Positions 57,352 to 64,000 of a stretch of DNA of 64,000 nt are shown piece by piece; position 1 is the stretch's first letter, and every line of letters begins with the position of its first letter. Below the pieces are notes generated by a model, which ran no database searches, had not been told where the DNA came from, and saw only the letters and a program-made list of their open reading frames with translations. Source of the stretch: Enterococcus sp. RIT-PI-f (GTDB lineage Bacteria > Bacillota > Bacilli > Lactobacillales > Enterococcaceae); the NCBI RefSeq assembly GCF_001297065.1, contig NZ_LHOX01000018.1, positions 372,001 through 436,000 of the forward strand, written 5' to 3'. The position numbers and the translations under genes are program-made.

Positions 57352-58193
57352 AGTATGCGAACGCAAATAGTTTCAAAACAAAAATCAAAAATATCGCAAA
57401 GGATAGAGGGATACCGGCACAACAAGTTCAGCAAAATTATTTGATTGAGCAAGTGTTGCGATTAATTTCAATAAGCAAATATAAGGATAGTTTCATCGTT
57501 AAAGGTGGCTATCTTATTGGCCATATCATTGGTCTGGATAAGAGAACAACAATGGATCTTGACCTGTCTTTGAAGGGCGTGAAATTGTCGCCTGATAACC
57601 TCAGTGAGATTTTTAAGGAAGTACTAAAACAAGAGGGGGAAGAAGGATTTCAGTTTGAATTCGATTCACTTTCACTCATTCGCAAACAAGCTGAGTATGG
57701 TGGTTTTCATGTGAAAATCAATGCTGCCTTTGACACATTGCGTGAGGTGGTATTCATAGATGTGACGACTGGTGATAAAATTACGCCTCGTGAGATAAAG
57801 TATTCGGTGCAGTCGCTCTTTTCGGATGATGAAATCAAGATTCTTTCCTACAATCTTGAAACTGTGTTTGGCGAGAAACTCGAATCCGTGATCAGCAGAG
57901 GGAGCGGTTCATCAAGACCTCGTGATCGTTATGACCTATTCACTCTTTGGAAGTTACGAAAAGACGAGGTGGATTTAGATGTTCTGCGAGTAGCGCTTAA
58001 AAATACAGTAGTTAAGCGGGATACCATGGAAGAGTTGCAGAAGTGGCAAGAGCAAGTGGCAGACATTAGGTCATCCAACTATCAAAAGCAACTATGGCTG
58101 AAGTACCAAAGGTCATTCAACTATGCGCAGGAAATAAATTTTGAAGAATCTGTTGATATAGTTGAAACCATTATGAACGAATTAGGAGAGTAA
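57348..58193 (+). CDS. abiEii: Type IV toxin AbiEii, nucleotidyltransferase
   Basis: A 281-residue DNA polymerase beta-like nucleotidyltransferase. The KGG motif (Lys52-Gly54) and D-x-D (Asp70, Asp72 in TTMDLDLSLKG) are present; later EKLESVISRGSGSSRPRDRYDLF matches the conserved AbiEii motif. Homologues transfer nucleotides to tRNA or bind GTP and cause growth arrest and phage abortive infection. The overlap with abiEi enforces coupled expression. Confidence 0.9.
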   Translation: MKYANANSFKTKIKNIAKDRGIPAQQVQQNYLIEQVLRLISISKYKDSFIVKGGYLIGHIIGLDKRTTMDLDLSLKGVKLSPDNLSEIFKEVLKQEGEEGFQFEFDSLSLIRKQAEYGGFHVKINAAFDTLREVVFIDVTTGDKITPREIKYSVQSLFSDDEIKILSYNLETVFGEKLESVISRGSGSSRPRDRYDLFTLWKLRKDEVDLDVLRVALKNTVVKRDTMEELQKWQEQVADIRSSNYQKQLWLKYQRSFNYAQEINFEESVDIVETIMNELGE

Positions 58194-58261
58194 TATTTAG
58201 ATGATGAGCAGCAGACCAGATGGATGGGACGTGGCCTAATCGTATCTAATTCACTCATTCT

Positions 58262-58299
58262 AAAGCGCACTCACTAAATGTTGAGAACGCGCTTTTTTT
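58262..58299 (+). terminator. Terminator of abiEi-abiEii
   Basis: AAAGCGC / GCGCTTT stem with a 20-base interior containing a partial pairing, then T7. It marks the right side of the accessory island. Confidence 0.75.
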
Positions 58300-58419
58300 G
58301 AATCTCAAAAGAGGATCATTATTCAGACTTTTTCAGCTATCATTTCGTAGTATTCACATCAGATTTCGCGTACAATATATAAAATGCTCAATCCATTCAA
58401 ACACAGGGAGGCAATTACA

Positions 58420-58974
58420 ATGAATGATCTCGCTGCATTATTGATCATAGATGTCCAAAAAGCGTTTCAAGACCCTTCCTGGGGGAATAGAAACAATCCG
58501 CAAGCAGAGGCCAACATGCTGCGTATTCTAGACTTGTGTCGGCAGAAAGAATGGCAAATCATTCATGTCCGCCATCGTTCAGCCCATCAAGCATCACGTT
58601 TTTATGTGCATCATGAGGGCTTTGAACCACAGAAGGGTTTCGAAGCTTTGCCAGAAGAAAAAGTGATCGAAAAAGAGGTCAATAGTGCATTTATTGGGAC
58701 GGATTTGCAAAACTACTTAGATACAAGACAAATCAAAAAGGTCGTCATTATTGGGTTGACCACGCCTCATTGTGTGTCCACGACAACACGCATGAGCGGC
58801 AATCTTGGGTATCAGACGTATCTTGTGGACGATGCGACTGCGGCCTTTGACTTAATGGATCATCGAGGTCAATTGATCGATGCGGAACAGATCCACCAAA
58901 TCACTTTGGCAACACTACATGATGAATTTGCGACGATTTTGAGTACGGATGCGTTTATCAATACGATCCAATAA
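58420..58974 (+). CDS. Isochorismatase-family cysteine hydrolase
   Basis: A 184-residue alpha/beta hydrolase. The catalytic triad is visible as Asp in LLIIDVQKAF, Lys in EKEVNSAF and Cys in TPHCVSTTTR. Such proteins act as nicotinamidases, isochorismatases or amidases; nicotinamidase-specific metal motifs are not seen. Start ATG 58420 has CAGGGAGGC; a longer frame to 58384 precedes it. First non-island gene on the right. Confidence 0.88.
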   Translation: MNDLAALLIIDVQKAFQDPSWGNRNNPQAEANMLRILDLCRQKEWQIIHVRHRSAHQASRFYVHHEGFEPQKGFEALPEEKVIEKEVNSAFIGTDLQNYLDTRQIKKVVIIGLTTPHCVSTTTRMSGNLGYQTYLVDDATAAFDLMDHRGQLIDAEQIHQITLATLHDEFATILSTDAFINTIQ

Positions 58975-58977
58975 AAG

Positions 58978-59020
58978 ACCAGCAGCGAATCCATGCCTTA
59001 TACATGGTTTCGCTGCTGGT
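58978..59020. terminator. Bidirectional terminator between isochorismatase and floT genes
   Basis: An 18-bp stem (58978-58995 with 59003-59020, one mismatch) with 7-base loop; T-tracts on both sides are short. Confidence 0.75.
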
Positions 59021-59030
59021 TAAAATAGGT

Positions 59031-60482
59031 TTAATCCTTTTTCACAAATTCAGAAGCGCCAGCGAAATTCTCAATCAATGCTTTCACATCTAAGCCAGTT
59101 GTTTCTTTTAAAGTTTCTTGGCTGGAGGCCAAGAGATTGGTGGCATAATTGGTTATACGGTTGGCACCGCCGCCTTCACTTGAGCCAGTATCGACGACAG
59201 ATATTTTGTCAATATTGGCTAGTGGGGCAGCTGCTTCTTTGACCAGTTCAGGCATGATTTCAACGATCATACTGAGGATCGCTGCTTCATCATATTTCTT
59301 GAAGGCATCTGCGATTTTCTCCTTCGTTTCGGCTTCTGCCGTTCCTTTGGCTAGGGTGGTTTCAGCTTCGGCCAATCCAATCAAACGGATTTTATCTGAT
59401 TCTGCTTTCGCCATAGACTCGGTGCGGAATTTCTCGGCTTCCGTTGTGGCTTGGGCCAAACTTTTTTTGGCTAATGCGTCTTGTTCACGAGCATACCGGT
59501 CAGCATCAGCTTTCTTTTTGACTTCTGCGTCGTATTGGCGCTCACGCCTCTGAATTTCTTTTTCTTCCAGCTCAATCTGTTTTTGCCGTTCAATGACTTG
59601 AACTTCAATCTCTTGCGCCACTACTTGCTGTTTGATGATAGCACTTTGCAAGTGATAGGCCTGATCAGCATCGGCTTTGGCGATGTCTTGTTCCTTCTTA
59701 TACAACGCCAACTTTAATTCTTTTTCTTTCAATGCTTCTGCAATCTCAGTCAAACGCTTTGACTCGGCAGTTTGCGATTCTTGTTCAGAACGGGCTTTTT
59801 TGATGCGGGTTTCTTTCAATGCTTCGGCTTCTGCTATTTCAGCATCCCGTTTGACTTGGGCGATGCGGGGTTTTCCTAATGAGTCAAGATAGCCGTTTTT
59901 GTCACGGACTTCTTTAATGGTGAAAGAAACGATGATCAAGCCCATTTTTGCCAAATCGACGGAGGCAACTTCTTGCACGCTTTGACTGAATTTATCCCGA
60001 TTTTGATAGATTTCTTCAACGGTCATTGAACCAAGGATCGAGCGAAGATGACCTTCTAAGACTTCTCTGGCTTCATTTTCTAACTCGTCTCGCGTTTTTC
60101 CAAGAAATTGCTCAGCTGCTGTGGCAATTTCTTCAACGGAAGAACCGATTTTGATGATCGATGTCCCATCACACATGACAGGTACACCTTGTTCAGTGTA
60201 GACTTCAGGTGTTGACACATCAAGTTTGCTGGATAACAAACTGATGCGATTTGACCGTTGGAAAACTGGGAGGACAAAGGCACCGCCGCCGCGAACGATC
60301 TTGATGCGATTATTGCTCTCATCGGCATGGACATTTTTCTTGCCTAAGTAGCTGCCGCTGATGATCAGCGCTTCGTCAGGTTTAGCCGTTTGGTACTTTG
60401 ATACAAAAACAATCAGCAGCATCAAGAGAATAAACAATAGTAACGCGATCGGTATGAACAATGTTGAGTATAGGATTGACAT
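59031..60482 (-). CDS. floT: Flotillin-like membrane scaffold protein
   Basis: A 483-residue YuaG/FloT-type protein. One N-terminal hydrophobic segment (about 5-30) is followed by an SPFH/PHB domain (about 33-200) and a long Glu/Ala/Lys-rich coiled coil (about 215-380) with EAEALKET-like repeats. Flotillins organise membrane microdomains and help signalling and protease assembly. It is 13 bp downstream of an NfeD-family gene on the same strand, the usual partner (yuaF-yuaG). Confidence 0.92.
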   Translation of the reverse strand: MSILYSTLFIPIALLLFILLMLLIVFVSKYQTAKPDEALIISGSYLGKKNVHADESNNRIKIVRGGGAFVLPVFQRSNRISLLSSKLDVSTPEVYTEQGVPVMCDGTSIIKIGSSVEEIATAAEQFLGKTRDELENEAREVLEGHLRSILGSMTVEEIYQNRDKFSQSVQEVASVDLAKMGLIIVSFTIKEVRDKNGYLDSLGKPRIAQVKRDAEIAEAEALKETRIKKARSEQESQTAESKRLTEIAEALKEKELKLALYKKEQDIAKADADQAYHLQSAIIKQQVVAQEIEVQVIERQKQIELEEKEIQRRERQYDAEVKKKADADRYAREQDALAKKSLAQATTEAEKFRTESMAKAESDKIRLIGLAEAETTLAKGTAEAETKEKIADAFKKYDEAAILSMIVEIMPELVKEAAAPLANIDKISVVDTGSSEGGGANRITNYATNLLASSQETLKETTGLDVKALIENFAGASEFVKKD

Positions 60483-60495
60483 AGAACCACCTCTT

Positions 60496-61023
60496 TTAAA
60501 GTTTTAGTTGTTGGTCGACATAGGGGACGACATAACAGACCCGGTCTTTGACTTCAATGATCAAAACACTTGTCCCGGCCGCCAGCGGTTCTTCGATGGA
60601 TTGAAAGGCTGCGGCTGGTCGATTGGTCGAACCAGTCACACTGGACAACTGGATCTCGCCTAGACCTTGACAAGGGATAGGAGTCAATATAGTGGCCACG
60701 CGGCCTTCAAAACTTTTTTCAGAACTGGACAATGTGGATTCCGCTTGGCGGAGTGGGACTAAGATGTAAAAGTTTAACAGAAAAACGAGACCGGTGGATA
60801 AAGCGCTGCTGACTAGGAAGATATGGATTGAAGATAGGGTGAACCACTGTTCACCGATGTAGCCGAGTAAACTGAGAAAGGCGATCCATGGAATGATCAG
60901 CATTGGATCGATCGGACCATCGAAATCAAAAATATCACCGAAAATCAGCAAAACCACCGCTAAAAAAGCGCAAATGAGTAATACGGTAAAATAGATTTGC
61001 TCTGGGGCATAGCTTTCGAGCAC
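60496..61023 (-). CDS. NfeD-family membrane protein (YuaF-like)
   Basis: A 175-residue protein with three or four hydrophobic segments in the first 100 residues and a C-terminal OB-fold domain (about 105-175) with EGRVATILTPIPCQGLGEIQL. The OB-fold with membrane anchor is the short NfeD class that works with flotillins. The start is GTG at 61023 with AAAGGAGG eight bases before it; the overlapping ATG is out of frame. Forms an operon with floT. Confidence 0.88.
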   Translation of the reverse strand: MLESYAPEQIYFTVLLICAFLAVVLLIFGDIFDFDGPIDPMLIIPWIAFLSLLGYIGEQWFTLSSIHIFLVSSALSTGLVFLLNFYILVPLRQAESTLSSSEKSFEGRVATILTPIPCQGLGEIQLSSVTGSTNRPAAAFQSIEEPLAAGTSVLIIEVKDRVCYVVPYVDQQLKL

Positions 61024-61236
61024 GCATCAAACCTCCTTTCATATAAATTGGACGTCGCTGCCAAGCACCAAAAAAGAAAGAACGAGGAGTGGTGAAGTTG
61101 TTTTGAAAGCGGTGTCCTATCTCTATTATAAGTAAAAAGGCGTTAATAATCAGAAAAATTAAAGAATTTAAATAAATTTGAATATTTCTGATGATCGTGT
61201 GCTGAATCTTCTAGACAGAAGCCTAGCTGAAAAGTA

Positions 61237-61265
61237 TTGACAAATCCTTTAAATCAAAGTAAATT
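61237..61265 (+). promoter_or_regulatory. Promoter of the 42-residue basic protein
   Basis: TTGACA, 17-bp spacer, TAAATT. The leader to the small ORF is about 120 nt; no riboswitch was recognised in it. On the opposite strand, TATAAT (complement of 61125-61130) may drive the nfeD-floT operon. Confidence 0.6.
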
Positions 61266-61393
61266 AAGCTAGGTATACAAAGTGATCAGCCTGTCCATGC
61301 AAGGCGATCCCAATTTTATATACAACAGACGAATAAAGCGTAATCAGCTTTTTATGAGTAAGTGCGTCATGTGCAAAAAATGAGGTGATAGCA

Positions 61394-61522
61394 ATGGATC
61401 AAAAAGAAAAAATGCGCGAATTAATCAAGAAAAAACAAGGTGGCGGCCGTTCAAAGAAAATGGAATCTCCAAAAAATGACCGCAAAAACATGCGTAAGGG
61501 ACCAAAAATCTATAACAAATAA
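61394..61522 (+). CDS. Small, highly basic protein, 42 residues
   Basis: Starts MDQKEKMREL and continues with a KKK stretch, a GGG-Arg turn and an NMRKGPKIYNK end; about one third of residues are Lys or Arg. GAGGTGATA lies before the ATG, with a strong promoter upstream and a perfect terminator downstream, so it is likely a real gene. No domain is recognised. The charge pattern suggests RNA or ribosome binding, which is only an inference. Confidence 0.75.
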   Translation: MDQKEKMRELIKKKQGGGRSKKMESPKNDRKNMRKGPKIYNK

Positions 61523-61538
61523 GCTGGACAGCAAAGAA

Positions 61539-61574
61539 CCATGATCGAGAGAAATCGATCATGGCTCTTTTTTT
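61539..61574 (+). terminator. Terminator of the small basic protein gene
   Basis: CCATGATCGA / TCGATCATGG perfect 10-bp stem, loop GAGAAA, then CTCTTTTTTT. Confidence 0.9.
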
Positions 61575-61594
61575 ATCTGTATAGCTGTCTTTTA

Positions 61595-63316
61595 TTATGA
61601 GAGGAGTTCACTCAATGCGGGCATATCATTCACTTGATATTTTTCTTTGAACGCATGGATCTCTTCGGGGGTGAATGATTCAGGATCCAAACGTAATTCT
61701 TCAACAGGGAGTGGACGTTCATTGGCAATCTTGACATCGATCACAACTGGTTTGGTACTGGATTTTGCTTGCTCGAAGACTGAAGGCAGCTGATAGCTCT
61801 CTGTCACGGTATAACCTTTCGCACCTAATGCTTCACCAACTTTGCCAAAATCAGCACTTGCGATTTCCACACCAAATTTAGTCTGTTCAGTATCTTCCTG
61901 TTCTGCTTCGATGAAGCCAAAAGAATCATTGGAGAACACCACATTGATGATGGGTAAATTGTATTTGACTTGGGTAATGATATCTTGCATTTGCATAGCA
62001 AAACCACCATCGCCGCTGAAGGTAAAAACTTGTCGCTCTGGATAACTCAACTTGGCGGCAATGCCTCCGGGTACGCCATTGCCCATCGTTGCAAACCAGC
62101 CAGATGTGGTAAAGCGTTGTTGGCCGGTCATTTCGAGATGTCGAATGCTATGGATCGTCACATTGCCGACATCGGTGACAAAGACAGCATCGTCTTCGGC
62201 GATGCGGTTGATTTCTTTGTAGACTGGTTCAGGCCTTAATGGTACTTGGTTATTGGTATCAAATAGATGCCGCCAGCGATGCCAGTTTAGACTGTTTTGC
62301 TGATTGGCATGCAACCATTTATCGGCTGGACGGGCACGTCCTATTTCAACCCATTTTTTCAAGGCGGTGCCGCCATCACCTAAAACAGAGACATCTGTAT
62401 GATGTCGGCGGCCAAATTTAGAGGCATCGATATCTACTTGCACAAACTTTGCTTTAGGATTGAAAAAGCGCCGACCAAATGGAAAATCACTACCGACAAA
62501 AACAATCAGATCGGCAACAGCTAACGCTTCATTGGCGGGTTTTGTCGCAACCCGGCCTGCGAAGCCTAAGAAGTTCTCGTATAAGTCTGGAACGATGCCC
62601 TTGGCTAAAACGGAAGCGGCCACTGGCATGGAGAAATGATCGGAAAAAGCTTTGATCGCTTCAAAATCCCCAAAGACACCTTGACCAATATAGAGCAAAG
62701 GTTGTTTCGCTTGTTCAAAGAAGGGCAATGCCGCGCGCAGATCATGATCTGTGGGCTGAAAGACTGCTGTTTTGTGGTTGGCAGCTGTGGCAACATCAAG
62801 ATCCTCGATTTCTTCGAATCCAAAGTCAACGGGAATGGTTACAACAGCTACGCCACTGAATTTGTACGCCGCTTTGATTGCTTCATCTACGACATGGGGC
62901 AAGCTTTCTGGGGACATCACCGTTCGATTGTAGATACTGACATCCGCAAACATTGGATTTTCGTTCATTTCTTGAAAGTCATTATAGTTCATAGAGGTAG
63001 AGGCGACTTGTCCAAGCAAAGCGACCACAGGCACGTTGTCCATTTGGGCATCATACAGACCATTGATCAGATGGGTCGCTCCAGGACCAGCAGAACCAAA
63101 GACAGCACCGATTTTGCCAGTCAGCTTCGCATCAGCTGCTGCGGCCAATGCGCCTGCTTCTTCATGGCGGACTTGAATATATTGGACACTTTGCCGTTCA
63201 TGGAACAAAGCATCCATGGTTGAATTGAATGAGCCGCCAGGGATACCGTAAATATGATCGATCCCCCAAGCCTCAAATACGTTGATCATTGCCGTCGCTG
63301 CGTTGATTTTTGCCAT
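61595..63316 (-). CDS. spxB: Pyruvate oxidase
   Basis: A TPP- and FAD-dependent enzyme of about 573 residues converting pyruvate, phosphate and O2 to acetyl phosphate, CO2 and H2O2. The N-terminal Glu activating TPP lies in RHEEAGALAAAADAKL; GSAGPGATHLING is next; FSGDGGFAMQMQDIITQ...NVVFSNDSFGFI is the TPP GDG-N motif. Start ATG 63316 is used, with GTG 63325 as alternative, both after AGGAAAG. A cre-like site at the promoter suggests carbon catabolite control. H2O2 production is the known consequence in streptococci and lactobacilli. Confidence 0.92.
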   Translation of the reverse strand: MAKINAATAMINVFEAWGIDHIYGIPGGSFNSTMDALFHERQSVQYIQVRHEEAGALAAAADAKLTGKIGAVFGSAGPGATHLINGLYDAQMDNVPVVALLGQVASTSMNYNDFQEMNENPMFADVSIYNRTVMSPESLPHVVDEAIKAAYKFSGVAVVTIPVDFGFEEIEDLDVATAANHKTAVFQPTDHDLRAALPFFEQAKQPLLYIGQGVFGDFEAIKAFSDHFSMPVAASVLAKGIVPDLYENFLGFAGRVATKPANEALAVADLIVFVGSDFPFGRRFFNPKAKFVQVDIDASKFGRRHHTDVSVLGDGGTALKKWVEIGRARPADKWLHANQQNSLNWHRWRHLFDTNNQVPLRPEPVYKEINRIAEDDAVFVTDVGNVTIHSIRHLEMTGQQRFTTSGWFATMGNGVPGGIAAKLSYPERQVFTFSGDGGFAMQMQDIITQVKYNLPIINVVFSNDSFGFIEAEQEDTEQTKFGVEIASADFGKVGEALGAKGYTVTESYQLPSVFEQAKSSTKPVVIDVKIANERPLPVEELRLDPESFTPEEIHAFKEKYQVNDMPALSELLS

Positions 63317-63353
63317 TACATTCACTCGCTTTCCTATTTTCCTCTACTATAAG

Positions 63354-63367
63354 TATAAACGTTTACG
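63354..63367 (-). promoter_or_regulatory. Candidate cre site at the spxB promoter
   Basis: On the minus strand CGTAAACGTTTATA, against the cre-type TGTAAACGTTTACA (two mismatches). It overlaps the predicted -10 TATACT (minus strand of 63352-63357), with TTGTTG 17 bp upstream as a weak -35. CcpA repression is inferred. Confidence 0.55.
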
Positions 63368-63473
63368 AAGAAGACAACAAAGAATGTGGCTTTCGCTAGG
63401 GGTAGCACGTCAAAACATCTGTGGGCAACTTTTTGCGCATGGCACAATGATCGATTTCGATTAAATTCATACG

Positions 63474-63510
63474 AAAAAAGGAACACCGATTTCAGCGGTC
63501 TTCCTTTTTG
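63474..63510 (-). terminator. Terminator overlapping the end of the MerR gene
   Basis: On the minus strand AAGGAAGACCG / CGGTGTTCCTT with loop containing the TGA stop, followed by T6. The last codons of the gene form one arm. Confidence 0.75.
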
Positions 63511-63992
63511 GTTGTGTCATGAGAGGTACAATGCCGTAATTTATCAAAATCATAGGATTCTTGTTTAGGCAATAATTCATAATGCAGTTTTTGGCTGACA
63601 TCATCGTGGATGATGTGCAGAATGTGTTGGTCTTCGTCTACGGGCCCCAAACTAATGATCGTGAAACGGTCATCGATGACTTCCAGATTTTGCAAAGCAC
63701 CAGAAAATACTTTGCGGATATGATGGGCAATCTTTATTTTTTTGTCTGCTTTTTCGACGGATTTGGCTAAAGTGAAGCCTTCATCGAGAAATCGCTTGAT
63801 CATTTCTACTTTGATCACAGTAGGCAATCGGTATTTTCGCGGCGCATTTTCTTCTTGCGCGACAGATACGATAAAGCCTTTTTGTTCCCAATAGCGCAAC
63901 TGTCGTGGTGAGATGCTGCACATTTGACTAAGTTCGCTGATGCCTACCAATAGGTTGTCGTTTTCCACCAGATTTCGAAATAGATGTGACAT
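63492..63992 (-). CDS. MerR-family transcriptional regulator
   Basis: A 166-residue protein with an N-terminal MerR winged helix (LVGISELSQMCSISPRQLRYWEQKGF, then the PRKYRLPTVIKVEMIKRFLDEGFTL second part) and a helical region for dimerisation. The C-terminal effector domain is short and lacks the cysteines of metal-sensing members. Start at 63992 is close to the window edge, so the ribosome site cannot be judged. Its position upstream of, and on the same strand as, spxB is suggestive but the genes are 126 bp apart with a terminator between. Confidence 0.85.
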   Translation of the reverse strand: MSHLFRNLVENDNLLVGISELSQMCSISPRQLRYWEQKGFIVSVAQEENAPRKYRLPTVIKVEMIKRFLDEGFTLAKSVEKADKKIKIAHHIRKVFSGALQNLEVIDDRFTIISLGPVDEDQHILHIIHDDVSQKLHYELLPKQESYDFDKLRHCTSHDTTKKEDR

Positions 63993-64000
63993 ATCGACTC

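Overview
The window looks like a chromosomal segment of a low-GC Gram-positive coccus of the order Lactobacillales, most likely Enterococcus, possibly the E. casseliflavus/E. gallinarum group. This is inferred from protein recognition: a PBP5-type low-affinity penicillin-binding protein, a pdhABCD complex with two lipoyl domains in E2, pyruvate oxidase, xpt-pbuX, a purine operon, UPF0223 and TypA proteins. Strong AGGAGG ribosome sites and frequent GTG/TTG starts agree with this. No rRNA, tRNA or CRISPR array was seen.

Layout. 1-6.1 kb: the end of a short-chain dehydrogenase, two divergent aromatic-acid-exporter-like membrane proteins, a Gfo/Idh/MocA oxidoreductase, and a cell-wall block (VanY-like carboxypeptidase, GH73 glucosaminidase). 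6.1-28.2 kb: a purine region. It holds a guanine riboswitch with xpt-pbuX, purE-purK-purB, a minus-strand block (rsgA, pbp5, a DUF1054 gene, a hypothetical) that interrupts the purine genes, purCSQLFMNHD, an aldo/keto reductase, and guaC. purE, purC and guaC share one promoter layout with a PurBox-like CGAA motif 42-43 bp upstream of the -35. For guaC that motif lies inside the terminator of the preceding gene. 28.3-32.6 kb: a UDP-GlcNAc 2-epimerase gene, then a magnesium P-type ATPase gene behind an M-box riboswitch, an intrinsic terminator, a 24-codon proline-containing leader ORF and a Shine-Dalgarno-sequestering hairpin. 32.6-38.2 kb: pdhABCD, with a Rex-like palindrome at the promoter. 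38.2-48.7 kb: core and metabolic genes (PTS EIIC/PfoR-like, metY, MFS, DJ-1/PfpI, TMEM175, UPF0223, inositol monophosphatase, typA, rlmD).

48.8-58.2 kb is an accessory island between rlmD and an isochorismatase gene. It is AT-rich in its first half and contains a decayed serine-recombinase fragment directly after rlmD, a translationally coupled pair of large DUF262 (GmrS/ParB-like) proteins, an IS3-family relic, a compact protein with an endonuclease-like E...D...ExHGxQH pattern, an AraC/GyrI-like regulator with a coupled small protein, an IS30-family relic, and a type IV AbiEi/AbiEii toxin-antitoxin system behind two matching inverted repeats. This is the most likely anti-phage defence region of the window. 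58.4-64 kb: isochorismatase hydrolase, a flotillin/NfeD pair, a 42-residue basic protein, pyruvate oxidase with a cre-like site, and a MerR regulator at the edge.

The two strongest candidates for something under-described are the layered mgtA leader at 29.6-29.95 kb and the DUF262 gene pair with its neighbouring nuclease-like gene at 49.7-54.7 kb.
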